This document shows, piece after piece, positions 27,133 to 37,094 of a DNA stretch of 64,000 bases. Position numbers and translations under genes: made by a program. The stretch's first letter is position 1. Each line of letters opens with the position of its first letter. The notes under the pieces are model-generated. The model was not told the DNA's origin. It saw nothing but the letters and a program-made list of their open reading frames with translations, and did no database searches. This stretch comes from Alphaproteobacteria bacterium. GTDB taxonomy: Bacteria > Pseudomonadota > Alphaproteobacteria > Rhodobacterales > Rhodobacteraceae. The stretch spans positions 62,001-126,000 of the forward strand of contig JAUHZO010000006.1 of assembly GCA_030425925.1 (NCBI GenBank), given 5' to 3'.

Positions 27133-27660
27133 TCAGTTCGTGTCGCGCTCGGGGCAGTCGTCACCAAGGGGCGTGCCGTCATAGGCCTTGTCGCCGCAAT
27201 CGTTGACCTCGTGCCAGACATAGCCACGGCCATCGTCGGTGATGGCGACCACCCGGTCGATGCCGAATTCGCGGTTGCGTTCGCTGACAAAGACCAGCGC
27301 GGTGCCGGCGTCGATCTGTGCGCCGATCGCCTCGGCGTCGAAGCAGTCGAACCAGCCCGGTGCCACGCGCGGCTCGCCGCCGTCATAGAGCTCGTAGGTC
27401 TCGGTCAGCATCGGGATCGACATCGGCGTGGTGAAACAGGCGCGGTAACGGATGGGCGAACTGTCGGCGTCGATGGCCTGGAAATCGTCGGCGATGATCG
27501 GTTCGGGCACGCCCGTAACCACCGAGGTGAGCGTCACGTCGCCATGGCCCGAGGCCGGGATTTCCTCGTAAAAGTGATACACCTGCAGGTAATACACGGC
27601 CACACCGGCCACCAAACCACTCAGCACAATCGCCCCCGCCAACACCTTGCCACTGGTCAT
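27133..27660 (-). CDS. DUF6446 family membrane-anchored protein
   Basis: The 175-residue protein has one N-terminal membrane segment (KVLAGAIVLSGLVAGVAVYYLQVY) and a periplasmic domain with four cysteines (CFTTPM, WFDCFD, VNDCGDKAYD, DDCPERD). It matches the family I know as DUF6446, commonly coded near glyQ/glyS in Rhodobacteraceae. Function is unknown. Its ATG overlaps the stop of the VOC gene by four bases. Confidence 0.75.
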   Translation of the reverse strand: MTSGKVLAGAIVLSGLVAGVAVYYLQVYHFYEEIPASGHGDVTLTSVVTGVPEPIIADDFQAIDADSSPIRYRACFTTPMSIPMLTETYELYDGGEPRVAPGWFDCFDAEAIGAQIDAGTALVFVSERNREFGIDRVVAITDDGRGYVWHEVNDCGDKAYDGTPLGDDCPERDTN

Positions 27661-28013
27661 GTGTCTTGTCCAAAGCACAGGCGATTGCCTGCAAGGTCTT
27701 CTACCACGATTTCGCGCATGCCGTATACCGTGTCGACCGGCCCGGCGACCGATACGCCTGAGGCCGCCAGGGCCTGTGCCAGCGCATCCACGTCGTCGTT
27801 GTGGAAATAGGCGCGCCATCCCGGCGAAGGTGCCGCGTCAGGGCCATGCCAGGCGTCGACGAACACCACCGCGGCGTCGCGCTTGAAGATGCCGAACTGC
27901 GCCCGGTCGCCGCCCTCTTCGGCGATGGCGAACCCCATGATTTCGGTCCAGAACGCCCGGGCGGCGGGGTAGTCGCCCACCCGCAGGACGGGGATGGCGG
28001 AGGTCAGCGTCAT
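27657..28013 (-). CDS. VOC-superfamily (bleomycin-resistance/glyoxalase-like) protein
   Basis: The 118-residue protein starts [21 protein letters not shown] and has the paired beta-alpha-beta-beta-beta layout of a single VOC module, ending [19 protein letters not shown]. Residues in this last segment resemble the metal- or ligand-binding strand of bleomycin-resistance proteins. Its substrate is unknown. It overlaps both glyQ (28010-28013) and the DUF6446 gene by four bases, so the three form a translationally linked set. Confidence 0.82.
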   Translation of the reverse strand: MTLTSAIPVLRVGDYPAARAFWTEIMGFAIAEEGGDRAQFGIFKRDAAVVFVDAWHGPDAAPSPGWRAYFHNDDVDALAQALAASGVSVAGPVDTVYGMREIVVEDLAGNRLCFGQDT

Positions 28014-28939
28014 GCCGCGTGCCCGCCCGCTTCGGTCTGGACGAAGGCATCGGCGCACATCTTGGCCAGCGCCCGCACCCGGCCGATATAGCCCTGCCGC
28101 TCGGTCACGGAAATCACCCCGCGCGCGTCCAGCAGGTTGAAGATGTGCGACGCCTTGATGCACTGGTCATAGGCGGGATGCGCCATCACGATGCGCTTGC
28201 CGGTCTTCGGATCCTCGTACGGCTGGTCCAGGATGCGCGCGCATTCGGCTTCGGCCTCTTCGAAATGGCGCAACAGCACGTCGGTATCGGCCACGTCGAA
28301 ATTCCAGCGCGAATATTCCTCTTCGGTCTGGCGGAATATGTCGCCGTATGTCAGCGCGATCGGCGTCTGCGGATCGTTGAAGGGCATGTCCATCACGTGG
28401 TCGATGCCCAGCACATACATCGCCAGCCGTTCCAGCCCGTATGTCAGCTCGCCCGAGACCGGGTGGCAGTCATGCCCGCCGACCTGCTGGAAATAGGTGA
28501 ACTGGCTGACTTCCATACCGTCACACCAGACCTCCCATCCCAGGCCCCAGGCGCCAAGGGTGGGGCTTTCCCAGTCATCCTCGACAAAGCGCACGTCATG
28601 CAGCGCCATGTCGATGCCGATGGCGCGAAGCGAGCCGAGATACAGCTCCTGCAGGTCCGGCGGCGAGGGTTTGATGATCACCTGGTACTGGTAGTAATGC
28701 TGCAGGCGGTTCGGGTTCTCGCCATAGCGCCCGTCAGTGGGGCGGCGCGAGGGCTGCACGTAGGCGGCGGCCCAGGGTTTCGATCCCAGCGAGCGCAGCG
28801 TGGTGGCCGGGTGGAAGGTGCCGGCCCCCACCTCCATGTCATAGGGCTGCAGGATCGCACAGCCCTGCGCCGCCCAATAGGTCTGAAGGCGCAGAATGAT
28901 CTCCTGGAAACTGCGCGGCTTTTGCGGACTTTCGGTCAT
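28010..28939 (-). CDS. glyQ: Glycyl-tRNA synthetase alpha subunit
   Basis: The 309-residue subunit begins with a short lead then [35 protein letters not shown], followed by [19 protein letters not shown], the class II motif 2 region, and [14 protein letters not shown]-type motif 3 neighbours ([11 protein letters not shown]). It binds glycine and ATP in the tetramer with GlyS. AGGAG lies nine bases before the ATG. It is the first gene of the glyQ-VOC-DUF6446 set. Confidence 0.97.
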   Translation of the reverse strand: MTESPQKPRSFQEIILRLQTYWAAQGCAILQPYDMEVGAGTFHPATTLRSLGSKPWAAAYVQPSRRPTDGRYGENPNRLQHYYQYQVIIKPSPPDLQELYLGSLRAIGIDMALHDVRFVEDDWESPTLGAWGLGWEVWCDGMEVSQFTYFQQVGGHDCHPVSGELTYGLERLAMYVLGIDHVMDMPFNDPQTPIALTYGDIFRQTEEEYSRWNFDVADTDVLLRHFEEAEAECARILDQPYEDPKTGKRIVMAHPAYDQCIKASHIFNLLDARGVISVTERQGYIGRVRALAKMCADAFVQTEAGGHAA

Positions 28940-29092
28940 TCCGGGCTCTCCTGTCACACGCGCCTGATTACGGCGGGGCTGTCCCGTGGTCAATCGAGGC
29001 TCGCGGAAATTTGGGCGTGCAACCGGGCATCCATCTGATATGAATGCCGCAATGAGAAACAAAGACCTTCCCAGCCCGGGGGCGACAACAGG

Positions 29093-30886
29093 ATGATTTC
29101 AAGACTGATTGCACTATTGGCGGTGATCTGGCTGTGGGGCGTGCCGGTTCAGGCGCAGGCACCCGACGATATCGTCTATATCCAGGTGCAGGCCCGCACC
29201 AGCCTGACCGGGGCGCAGGACGGCGTGCGCGACTTTGCCGAACGGTTCGAGAACGTCAACGGCTTTGCGCTGGGCGGCGGCTGGTACGGTGTGGCGCTGG
29301 GCCCCTACCGGCGCGACGAGGCGACGCAGCTTCTGGCCGATCTGTTGCGCGCGCGCCAGGTGCCGGCGGATGCCTATATCGAGGACACCCGCGCCTATGG
29401 TCAGCAGTTCTGGCCCATCGGCGCACAGCCGGCCCGCGCACCGCAACCGGTGCCGCAGACGGCCAGCCCCGCCCCGGCGGCCGGCGGAACCGGCAACCAG
29501 GCGCGGCCCGAGCCGCAGGCGCAGGCCGAGCCGCCCGCCCCCGAGCCCGCCCCCGAGATCGTCGACGAAACCCCGCGCGAGGCGCGCGCCAGCGAACGCG
29601 CGCTTGACCGCGACCAACGCATGGCGCTGCAGATCGCGCTGCAATGGGCGGGCTTCTACAATGCCGGGATCGACGGCGCGTTCGGACGCGGCACCCGCCG
29701 CGCCATGCAGGACTGGCAGCGTGCCAACGGGTTCGAGCCCACCGGCGTCCTGACCACCCTGCAGCGGGCGGAACTCCTGCGGCAGTACAACGCCGTGCTC
29801 GACGGGATGGACCTGCAGGTCTATGCCGATCCCCGGGCGGGCATCTCGATCGAACTGCCGCTGGGCGCGGTGGCGTTCGACCGCTACGAGGCCCCGTTTG
29901 CCCTGTTCGGCCCCAGGGGCGAGTTGCAGGCGCGTGCGCTGCTGATCAGCCAGCCCGGCGACCGCAACACCCTGAACGGGCTTTACGAAATCATGCAGAC
30001 GCTGGAGATCGTGCCGATCGAGGGCGCGCGCGAGCGGCGGCGCGACGGCTTCGTGCTGACCGGCGCCAATGACCGCATCGTCAGCCATACCGAGGTGCGG
30101 CTGCTGCGGGGCGAGATCAAGGGCTTTTCGCTGATCTGGCCCGCCGGGGACGAGGAACGCCGGAGCCGCATCCTGACCCGGATGCAGGACAGCTTTACCG
30201 TCATCGACGGGGTGCTGGATCCGGCCGCCGTCAGCGATGACGGCCAGACCGTCGACCTTGTCTCGGGGCTGAAGATCCGCCAGCCGCGGCAGACCGCATC
30301 GGGTTTTTTCATCGACAGCGTCGGGCGCGTCCTGACCAGCAGCGCGGGCGTCGAGGGCTGTGCCCGCGTCACGCTGAACGGCGTGCACGAGGCGCGCGTG
30401 GTCGCCTCGGACGCCGCGCTGGGCCTTGCCGTGCTGCGCCCGGAAGAGCGGCTGGCCCCGCGCGGCGTGGCCGCCTTCAACGCCGCCGCCCCGCGCATCC
30501 AGGCCGAGATCGCCGTGGCCGGCTTTTCCTTTGGCGGCGTGCTGACCGCGCCGACGCTGACCTTTGGCACGCTGGCCGATCTGCGCGGGCTGGCGGGCGA
30601 GGAAGATGTCAAGCGTCTGCAACTGGCCTCGCTGCCCGGCGATGCGGGCGGGCCGGTCTTCGATGCCGGCGGGGCCGTGGTGGGCATGCTGCTGCCGCGG
30701 GACGAGTCCGGCAGCCGGGTGCTACCCGAAGGTGTCAGCTTTGCCGCCAAGACCGACCGCATCCTGGAATTCCTGGGCCGTCAAGGGCTGAACCCGGTGG
30801 CGGGCGAAAGCGCCGGGGCCATCGCGCCCGAGGATCTGACCGCGCTGGCCGCGGACATGACGGTGCTGGTCAGCTGCTGGGATTGA
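29093..30886 (+). CDS. Secreted peptidoglycan-binding protein with trypsin-like domain lacking catalytic residues
   Basis: The 597-residue protein has a signal peptide (ending VPVQAQA) and a SPOR-like region (about 25-100). A Pro/Ala linker follows, then a PG_binding_1 domain (about 175-235, [28 protein letters not shown]) and a trypsin-like domain (about 400-565). In the last, [20 protein letters not shown] stands where active enzymes have TNAHVV, and [10 protein letters not shown] replaces GDSGGP. Catalytic histidine and serine are therefore both absent, and a pseudoprotease is likely. It would act in the periplasm bound to the cell wall. The next gene on the plus strand is far away, so it is monocistronic. 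Confidence 0.85.
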   Translation: MISRLIALLAVIWLWGVPVQAQAPDDIVYIQVQARTSLTGAQDGVRDFAERFENVNGFALGGGWYGVALGPYRRDEATQLLADLLRARQVPADAYIEDTRAYGQQFWPIGAQPARAPQPVPQTASPAPAAGGTGNQARPEPQAQAEPPAPEPAPEIVDETPREARASERALDRDQRMALQIALQWAGFYNAGIDGAFGRGTRRAMQDWQRANGFEPTGVLTTLQRAELLRQYNAVLDGMDLQVYADPRAGISIELPLGAVAFDRYEAPFALFGPRGELQARALLISQPGDRNTLNGLYEIMQTLEIVPIEGARERRRDGFVLTGANDRIVSHTEVRLLRGEIKGFSLIWPAGDEERRSRILTRMQDSFTVIDGVLDPAAVSDDGQTVDLVSGLKIRQPRQTASGFFIDSVGRVLTSSAGVEGCARVTLNGVHEARVVASDAALGLAVLRPEERLAPRGVAAFNAAAPRIQAEIAVAGFSFGGVLTAPTLTFGTLADLRGLAGEEDVKRLQLASLPGDAGGPVFDAGGAVVGMLLPRDESGSRVLPEGVSFAAKTDRILEFLGRQGLNPVAGESAGAIAPEDLTALAADMTVLVSCWD

Positions 30887-30890
30887 CCGC

Positions 30891-31400
30891 TCAGAACGCC
30901 TTGCGCCCGCCGCGGATCATCCCCCAGAGCCCGCCGAGCAGCGCGAGGACAACCGCCACCCCGGCCCAGCCGGCCAGCAGGCCGGTGCCGGTAAAGACCG
31001 CGCCTTCGAAGGTCAGCGGCATCGCCATCTTGTATTCGCCACGGGTGCGCTGGACGATCTCGCCGTCCATCAGATAGGGGGCCAGCCGGACCCGGCTGAA
31101 CGGACCCGCCTGCTGGAGCGCCGCCAGCGCCTCGCTCAGCCGGTCGTGCCGGGCGATGTCCTGCGCCATGTTCTGCGCCTGCGTGGCGCTCAGCCGGCCC
31201 TCGGCCGCCAGTTGCGTCAGCAATTCGTCCAGGCTGAGCCCGACCTTCGCCGCGTCCATCTCGTAGCGTTGGACCTGGCGGGCCAGTTCGTCCACCGCGC
31301 CGCCCAGGCGCTGCACGTATTGCTGCGAAAACTCCGGAAACTGCGAGCCGCCGACGCCCCCCGCCAAGGCCCCGACGATTGTCATCGCACGAAAGATCAT
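30891..31400 (-). CDS. DUF2937 membrane protein
   Basis: The 169-residue protein starts MIFRAMTIVGALAGGVGGSQ and continues with PEFSQQYVQRLGGAVDELARQVQRY, the DUF2937 signature. One membrane segment lies near the N-terminus and two close to the C-terminus (LAGWAGVAVVLALLGGLWGM). The middle is helical and may coil. Role unknown. The serine hydrolase gene ends eight bases upstream on the same strand. Confidence 0.82.
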   Translation of the reverse strand: MIFRAMTIVGALAGGVGGSQFPEFSQQYVQRLGGAVDELARQVQRYEMDAAKVGLSLDELLTQLAAEGRLSATQAQNMAQDIARHDRLSEALAALQQAGPFSRVRLAPYLMDGEIVQRTRGEYKMAMPLTFEGAVFTGTGLLAGWAGVAVVLALLGGLWGMIRGGRKAF

Positions 31401-31408
31401 GCCTGCCC

Positions 31409-32359
31409 CTACCCCTTGACCAGTGCCGTCGTCACCGCGGTCTGAAGCGCGCGCATGTCCGCCCGGCTCACGCATCTGTCGTAGACCGCCACCACAGTGT
31501 AGCCTGTCCCGTAACTGGCTGCAAAGCTGCCGCCATCCCCCGGCCCGAAAAGAAAACAGACGAGGCCGAAATGCCAATAGGTCCGCGCGCCGGTCTCGTC
31601 GCTGCGTGTCAGCGTGCCCAGGCCATAGGCGGCCCCCCGCGGCAGCCGGGCAAAGGGCGGACCGAAGGGCCTGCCGGCCAGACGGTCGTGGTGAAAGCGG
31701 GCATACGCTTCGGGCGACATCTGCCAGCCGCCAAACGGCCCGTACCCGCCCAGCAGAGGCGACAGCCGCGCGTCGAGGTCCAGCCTGCGGACGCAGGCCT
31801 CGGGATAGGGGTTGCCTGTCAGCGCTTCGATCACCACGCCCAGCACGGCATAGTTTTCGTTGTTGTACGCATAGGCGGAGGCGGTCCCGTCCAGCCGGCC
31901 CCGATCCCGCGCCAGCGCGCGGGCGGTGACCTCGGCCCAGCGCGGGGCGGGATCGCCGCGCCAGCGCGCCATCCGCCATTGCGTCCCATCGCGGGTCAGC
32001 CCGCTGGTATGGGTGACCAGCTGCGCCAGCGTCACGCTTGCGTCTGTGTCGAGAATGTCGGACAGCGCCATGTCCCAGCGTGCCAGGCCGTCATCGACAA
32101 GATCGGCCAGGCAGAGCGCCGTGATCGCCTTGGACAGGCTTTGCAGGTTGGCCGGTGCGTCGGTGGCCCGTCCACGCGCCACCCGCGCCGTGATGGCGCC
32201 GTCCTTGAGCAGCACAAGCGCCCCGGCGGCAACGCCCGCCTCGGCCATCCATCGGTCAAAGGCCGCGGTGATCCGCGCCGCCGGGTCGGCCTGCGCCGCG
32301 GCGTGGGCCAGGCTCAGCCCGGCGACAAGCGCCAGCAGCACGCGCCACGGCAGGCTCAT
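31409..32359 (-). CDS. Periplasmic serine hydrolase (beta-lactamase/penicillin-binding-like)
   Basis: The 316-residue protein has a signal peptide (MSLPWRVLLALVAGLSLAHAAAQA), the SxxK nucleophile motif as SLSK (about residue 74) and a YNNENY motif (about 160) in place of YxN. The substrate may be a D-amino-acyl ester or a small peptide; sequence does not say. Its ATG overlaps the stop of the P-loop kinase gene by four bases. Confidence 0.82.
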   Translation of the reverse strand: MSLPWRVLLALVAGLSLAHAAAQADPAARITAAFDRWMAEAGVAAGALVLLKDGAITARVARGRATDAPANLQSLSKAITALCLADLVDDGLARWDMALSDILDTDASVTLAQLVTHTSGLTRDGTQWRMARWRGDPAPRWAEVTARALARDRGRLDGTASAYAYNNENYAVLGVVIEALTGNPYPEACVRRLDLDARLSPLLGGYGPFGGWQMSPEAYARFHHDRLAGRPFGPPFARLPRGAAYGLGTLTRSDETGARTYWHFGLVCFLFGPGDGGSFAASYGTGYTVVAVYDRCVSRADMRALQTAVTTALVKG

Positions 32360-32907
32360 GCCCCCTGCCCCGACCGGGCCTGCACCCAGGCGGCGATATG
32401 CGCTGCCGCCTGAGATGCCTGCAGCCGCGTCACGTCGAGCCGCAACACGGCGTCGCCGCCGCGTTCCATCAGCGGGCGGCCCTGACGGTTGCCGGGGAAC
32501 ATGTCGGAATCGCGCGGTTTGCGCTGCGCGGCGCGGCCCGCGCTCTGGATGCGGCGGGCGTTTTCGTCGGGATCGCACAGCAGCGTCACGAGGTACAGCG
32601 GCGTGCCACGCGCCTGCGCCAGCGCCTCCAGCGCGTCCCAGCATTCGGCCCCCCAGACCGAATCCGCCGCATGGGCGTTGGTCAGCACCACCGGCACCTC
32701 GGGCGGCAAGGCCAGCACGCGGTCATAGGCGATCTGCCGGACAGCGCGCACGGTGTCGTCAAATTCCGGCGACTTGAACGCGGTCAGCGCGAAGGCGACG
32801 TTGTAGATCGAATGGTTGTCCAGAACCCGCGCCCCCAGCAGGGGCGCGAGGGCCTGCGCGATGGTCAGCTTGCCCGTGCCGGGATAGCTGTTGAGATGCA
32901 CCAGCAC
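32356..32907 (-). CDS. P-loop kinase-like ATPase
   Basis: The 183-residue protein begins with a Walker A motif, NSYPGTGKLTIAQAL, and has DNHSIYN and a late VLRLDVT segment, like small-molecule kinases of the AAA_33/shikimate-kinase type. The substrate is unknown. The GTG at 32907 lies five bases after the proS stop; starting in proS (32952) would add 15 residues and is less likely. It is coupled to the serine hydrolase. Confidence 0.72.
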   Translation of the reverse strand: MLVHLNSYPGTGKLTIAQALAPLLGARVLDNHSIYNVAFALTAFKSPEFDDTVRAVRQIAYDRVLALPPEVPVVLTNAHAADSVWGAECWDALEALAQARGTPLYLVTLLCDPDENARRIQSAGRAAQRKPRDSDMFPGNRQGRPLMERGGDAVLRLDVTRLQASQAAAHIAAWVQARSGQGA

Positions 32908-32911
32908 AGGC

Positions 32912-34258
32912 TTATGCCTGTGCGCGCCGGTAGATCTGCGCGATGCGCGCAACCGCCTGTTCCGGCGGCATCTCTTCGCTTTCGCCGGTGCGGCGCGAGG
33001 TCAGTTCGACCACGCCGTTCTTCAACCCTCGCGGCCCCACGGTGATGCGCCAGGGCAGGCCGATCAGGTCCATCGTGGCGAACTTGCCGCCCGCGCGTTC
33101 GTCGCGGTCGTCGTACAGCGGGTCCAGCCCCAGCGCGATCAGCGACGCCTCCAGCGCCTCGCAGGCGGCATCCGCCTCGGCATCGCCTTGCTTGAGGTTG
33201 ACGATCCCGCAATGGAAAGGCGTCACACCTTCGGGCCAGATGATGCCGCTTTCGTCATGGCTGGCCTCGATGATCGCGCCCAGAAGCCGCGACACGCCGA
33301 TCCCGTGGCTGCCCATATGCACCGGCACCTGCGCGCCGGTCTGGTCCTGCACGGTGGCACCCATGGACTCCGAATACTTGGTGCCGAAATAGAAGATCTG
33401 CCCCACCTCGATGCCGCGCGCCTCGCGGCGGCGGTCTTCGGGCACCTGCGATTCAAAGAGCGCCTGGTCATGGGTGTCGTCGGTGCGGGCATAGCGCGAG
33501 GTGAACTCTTCCAGCACCGCCTGGCACTGGGCCACGTCGTCGAAGTCGATGGCGCGGTCGCCAAAGGTCAGGTCGGTGATCTCGCTGTCATAGAACACGC
33601 CGGATTCGCCGGTTTCGGCCAGCACCAGGAATTCATGCGTGTAATCGCCGCCGATGGGGCCCGACTCGGCGCGCATCGGGATCGCCTGCAGGCCCATGCG
33701 TTCGTAGGTGCGCAGGTAGCTGACGAGGTGGCGGTTATAGGCGTGCAGCGCGTCCTCTTTGGTCAGGTCGAAATTGTAGCCGTCCTTCATGAAGAACTCG
33801 CGCCCGCGCATCACGCCAAAGCGGGGGCGGATCTCGTCACGGAACTTCCACTGCACCTGATACAGCGTCAGCGGCAGGTCCTTGTAAGAGCGCACATAGG
33901 TGCGGAAGACGTCGGTGAACATCTCCTCGGCGGTGGGGCTGAACAGCAGGTCGCGGCCATGCCGGTCCTGCATCCGCAGCATTTCCTCGCCATAGCCGTC
34001 GTAACGCCCGCTTTCGCGCCACAGGTCGGCGGATTGCAGGGTGGGCATCAGCATGGCGATGTGGCCCGCGCGCGCCTGTTCTTCGTGCACGATGTTTTCG
34101 ATGTTCTTCAACACCTTGAAGCCCAGCGGCAGCCAGGAATAGATGCCCGACGACGCCTGCTTGATCATGCCGGCGCGCAGCATGTAGCGGTGGCTGACGA
34201 TCTGCGCCTCGGCGGGCGTTTCCTTCAGGACGGGCAGGAAGTAGCGGCTGAGGCGCAT
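32912..34258 (-). CDS. proS: Prolyl-tRNA synthetase, short bacterial type
   Basis: The 448-residue class II synthetase starts [20 protein letters not shown] and has [21 protein letters not shown]-type motif 1 ([14 protein letters not shown]), [21 protein letters not shown] (motif 2) and [16 protein letters not shown] (motif 3). The C-terminal anticodon domain ends in RIAQIYRRA. It lacks the editing insertion of the long form, as usual in alphaproteobacteria. AAAGGA precedes two successive ATGs, 34261 and 34258. Confidence 0.96.
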   Translation of the reverse strand: MRLSRYFLPVLKETPAEAQIVSHRYMLRAGMIKQASSGIYSWLPLGFKVLKNIENIVHEEQARAGHIAMLMPTLQSADLWRESGRYDGYGEEMLRMQDRHGRDLLFSPTAEEMFTDVFRTYVRSYKDLPLTLYQVQWKFRDEIRPRFGVMRGREFFMKDGYNFDLTKEDALHAYNRHLVSYLRTYERMGLQAIPMRAESGPIGGDYTHEFLVLAETGESGVFYDSEITDLTFGDRAIDFDDVAQCQAVLEEFTSRYARTDDTHDQALFESQVPEDRRREARGIEVGQIFYFGTKYSESMGATVQDQTGAQVPVHMGSHGIGVSRLLGAIIEASHDESGIIWPEGVTPFHCGIVNLKQGDAEADAACEALEASLIALGLDPLYDDRDERAGGKFATMDLIGLPWRITVGPRGLKNGVVELTSRRTGESEEMPPEQAVARIAQIYRRAQA

Positions 34259-34413
34259 CATTCGTTCCTTTGCAAAGCGGTTTCGCCGCCTTGTCGGACA
34301 AACGCGCAGCCTTGGCAAGGACCGCGCGTCGCCGGGCCCCGGAACGGCCCGCCTCACGCCGCCTGACGTCTGCGTGACTGCATCGGTCCGTGCCGTGTGC
34401 GGCGGCGTATCCC

Positions 34414-34425
34414 TTGCATCTGCAA
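34414..34425. promoter_or_regulatory. Perfect 12-bp palindrome before the fasciclin gene
   Basis: TTGCATCTGCAA is a perfect dyad (TTGCA, TC, TGCAA apart from the two central bases) 16 bases before the ATG of the fasciclin-domain gene, just upstream of its GGAGG site. It could be an operator or an RNA hairpin that masks the ribosome site. Nothing else supports it. Confidence 0.3.
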
Positions 34426-34440
34426 CACGGAGGACATGCG

Positions 34441-34944
34441 ATGAACGTTTTCAAGACCACCCTGGCGGCCGCCCTGATGCTGGGCGGCGCGGCGCAGGCC
34501 AACACAATCGTCGACATCGCCGCGGGGGATGACCGTTTTTCCACGCTGGTCGCGGCGGTGCAGGCCGCGGGCCTGGCCGAGACCCTGTCGGGCCCCGGCC
34601 CCTTTACCGTCTACGCGCCGGTGAACGAGGCCTTTGCCGCCCTGCCCGACGGCACCGTCGAGACGCTGCTGCGGCCCGAGAACAAGGCCCAGCTGACCGA
34701 CGTGCTGCTGTATCACGTCGATGACCGCGCCCTGCGGTCGACCGATTTTGCGGCGGGGGCGAACTATTACAAGCCGGTGCTGACCTCGGCTCGTCTGTGC
34801 ATCACCTCGCATTCGGGTGTGACGATTGCCGACGGCACCGGCGAGACCGCCAATGTGGTGATTGCCGACATTCACGCCGACAACGGCGTGATCCATGTCA
34901 TCGACAAGGTGCTTCTGCCGGGCAACCGCCCCGCCTGCCACTGA
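34441..34944 (+). CDS. Fasciclin (FAS1) domain secreted protein
   Basis: The 167-residue protein has a signal peptide (ending GGAAQA) and one FAS1 domain. Its H1 motif is [24 protein letters not shown], and H2 is [15 protein letters not shown]1 proteins bind other proteins or sugars at the surface. A pair of cysteines (ARLCIT and PACH) could form a disulphide. CGGAGGACATGCG precedes the ATG. It is monocistronic, with proS divergent from it. Confidence 0.9.
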   Translation: MNVFKTTLAAALMLGGAAQANTIVDIAAGDDRFSTLVAAVQAAGLAETLSGPGPFTVYAPVNEAFAALPDGTVETLLRPENKAQLTDVLLYHVDDRALRSTDFAAGANYYKPVLTSARLCITSHSGVTIADGTGETANVVIADIHADNGVIHVIDKVLLPGNRPACH

Positions 34945-34986
34945 ACACGCGCGGGCCGGGGGCTGCCCCGGTCCGCTGCACGGACC

Positions 34987-35832
34987 CTAGACCGGGGACT
35001 CGTCCAGCTGCGTGACCCAGAGCTGGTTCAGAAAGGCCAGTTTGGCCACCGCCTGTGCCGTGGTCTCGACCCGCAGGGTGTCGCGCGCCAGCCGCAGGTG
35101 GCGTTCGACGGTCGAGGGACGCATGCCCGTGATCGTGACGATGTCGCCCTGCGTCTTGCCGTCGGCGATCCATTGCAGGCATTCGCGCTGGCGGTCGGTC
35201 AGCCGGGCCGTGGCCACCGGCAACGGCAACTGGCTGAGCTTCAGATGCGCCATCTGTGCCAGCGTCATCAGCGCGTCGTGATGCGCCGCCCAATGCGCGT
35301 CCACCTCGTCCTGCGTGGCTTGCCGGGCCGCGGCCAGCCCCAGCGCGCCCTTGGAGCGCGGCGCACCCACCGGAAAGCTGACGGTATAACCCGCCCGGCC
35401 CCGGCCCAGCCTGTCCATCACCGCGATTTCCTGCGGCGAGAGCCGGCCGGCGGCGCGTTCCGCATGCACCCAGCCCCAGGAACACGCCCCCACATTGTCG
35501 CGGGTCCAGCGGTAGTCGGCGCTGTGCAGATAGGTGCCGGAGGTGTGGAAGCGGATCACCTGTTCCAGCGCATGGGTCGACAGGAACATCGCGTCGGCGG
35601 GATCGCCGATGCTTTGCCCGATGCGGTAGCGGGTATAGCCGTAATTCACCCGCTCGAACCCGAAATCGCGCATCGTCGTGACAAAGCGCTGCCAGGCGGT
35701 TTCGATGGTCTCGGCCGCCGCGATGCCGACGGCGCGCGCCAGCGATTCGTCCGGCGGCAGGCCGGGCAGCGCCGGGGGCGCGGACGGACGCGCCTGTCCG
35801 GACGGCGCAGAGGGACGTTCGAGGCGACTCAT
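34987..35832 (-). CDS. LuxR-family regulator with autoinducer-binding-like domain
   Basis: The 281-residue protein has a low-complexity start rich in Pro and Ser, an N-terminal autoinducer-type domain (about 45-195, FERVNYGYTRYR, YLHSADYRWTRDNVGACSWGW) and a GerE HTH (about 205-270, ARLTDRQRECLQWIADGKTQGDIVTITGMRPSTVERHLR). No luxI gene is in the window, so it is either a solo or pairs with a distant synthase. The 13-bp dyad TGTCAGGATGACA at 35863-35875 upstream may be its own site. Confidence 0.85.
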   Translation of the reverse strand: MSRLERPSAPSGQARPSAPPALPGLPPDESLARAVGIAAAETIETAWQRFVTTMRDFGFERVNYGYTRYRIGQSIGDPADAMFLSTHALEQVIRFHTSGTYLHSADYRWTRDNVGACSWGWVHAERAAGRLSPQEIAVMDRLGRGRAGYTVSFPVGAPRSKGALGLAAARQATQDEVDAHWAAHHDALMTLAQMAHLKLSQLPLPVATARLTDRQRECLQWIADGKTQGDIVTITGMRPSTVERHLRLARDTLRVETTAQAVAKLAFLNQLWVTQLDESPV

Positions 35833-36026
35833 GTCACTATTGCTAGGGCCCCGCGTCAGAATTGTCAGGATGACATGCCGCCCCGCCTTCGGCATGGGCA
35901 AAGTCCCGCAGACGCACGGCGCGTCACGCAGATGTGCCCGAAACGACGGGCGGGCCGGGCACGGACAGCTTGCAACCCGCCCCGGATTCGCTCAGGTTCG
36001 CTGCGCAAGCAAAAGGAGCACGGGTC

Positions 36027-37094
36027 ATGGCCCTGCCGGTGCAGGATCAGCTGAAATACTGGGGCATCGCCACGGCGGTGTTTGCCATCGTGCTGTGGTT
36101 CCTGGGCGACGTGCTTTTGCCCTTCGTGCTGGGCGGCGCGATCGCCTACTGCCTCGACCCCATCGCCGACTGGCTGGAGCGCGCGGGCCTGGGCCGCGGC
36201 GCGGCGACGGCGCTGATCACGGTGATGGGCGTCGTGGTCTTCGTGATCCTTGCGCTGGCGGTGATCCCGCTGCTGCTGCAGCAGACGGTGGCGCTCTTCA
36301 ACATCACCCCGCAACTGGTGCGCGATCTGCAGACCTTTCTGGGCGACCGCTTTCCCAGCATGATGTCCGAAGGCAGCGCGGTGCGGGAATCGCTGGGCTG
36401 GCTGGGCAGCACGCTGCGCGACCGCGGCGGCCAGCTGGTGGACACCGCGCTGGCCTCGCTTCTGTCGCTGCTCAACCTTGTGACGCTGGCGATCATCACC
36501 CCGGTGGTGGCGGTCTACCTGCTGTTGGACTGGGACAAGCTGGTGGCGCAGATCGACGATCTGGTGCCGCTGGATCACCGCGATGTGGTGCGCGAACTGG
36601 CGCGCGAGGTGGACCGCGTGCTGGCCGGGTTCATCCGCGGCATGGGATCGGTGACGCTGATCCTGGGCACTTACTACGCCGTGGCGCTCTGGGCCGTCGG
36701 GTTGCAGTTCGGTCTGGTGGTGGGGGTGATTGCGGGCATGCTGACCTTCATCCCCTATGTCGGCGCGATTGTCGGCGGGGTGCTGGCGATCGGGCTGGCG
36801 CTGTTCCAGTTCTGGGGCGAATGGGGCTGGATCGTGCTGGTCTATGCCATCTTCCAGTCGGGCCAGTTCGTCGAGGGCAACATCCTGACGCCGCGCCTGG
36901 TGGGCAGTTCGGTGGGGCTGCACCCGGTCTGGCTGTTGCTGTCGCTGTCGGTCTTCGGCACGCTGTTCGGCTTTATCGGGTTGCTGGTCGCCGTGCCGCT
37001 GGCCGCCGCCATCGGTGTCTTTGCCCGCTTTGCCGGGGCGCAATACAAGGGCAGCCGCCTGTATCTGGGGCTGGTGGGGCGCGGCCCGGAATGA
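36027..37094 (+). CDS. AI-2E family transporter (PerM-like permease)
   Basis: The 355-residue membrane protein has two N-terminal helices (IATAVFAIVLWFLGDVLLPFVLGG), an amphipathic soluble segment (about 100-150) and a C-terminal cluster of about five helices with the family motif FIPYVGAIVGG (about residue 240). Members include Na+/H+ antiporters and the AI-2 exporter TqsA; this one's substrate is unknown. AAAAGGAG precedes the ATG. It overlaps hdaA by four bases, an arrangement common in alphaproteobacteria. Confidence 0.88.
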   Translation: MALPVQDQLKYWGIATAVFAIVLWFLGDVLLPFVLGGAIAYCLDPIADWLERAGLGRGAATALITVMGVVVFVILALAVIPLLLQQTVALFNITPQLVRDLQTFLGDRFPSMMSEGSAVRESLGWLGSTLRDRGGQLVDTALASLLSLLNLVTLAIITPVVAVYLLLDWDKLVAQIDDLVPLDHRDVVRELAREVDRVLAGFIRGMGSVTLILGTYYAVALWAVGLQFGLVVGVIAGMLTFIPYVGAIVGGVLAIGLALFQFWGEWGWIVLVYAIFQSGQFVEGNILTPRLVGSSVGLHPVWLLLSLSVFGTLFGFIGLLVAVPLAAAIGVFARFAGAQYKGSRLYLGLVGRGPE

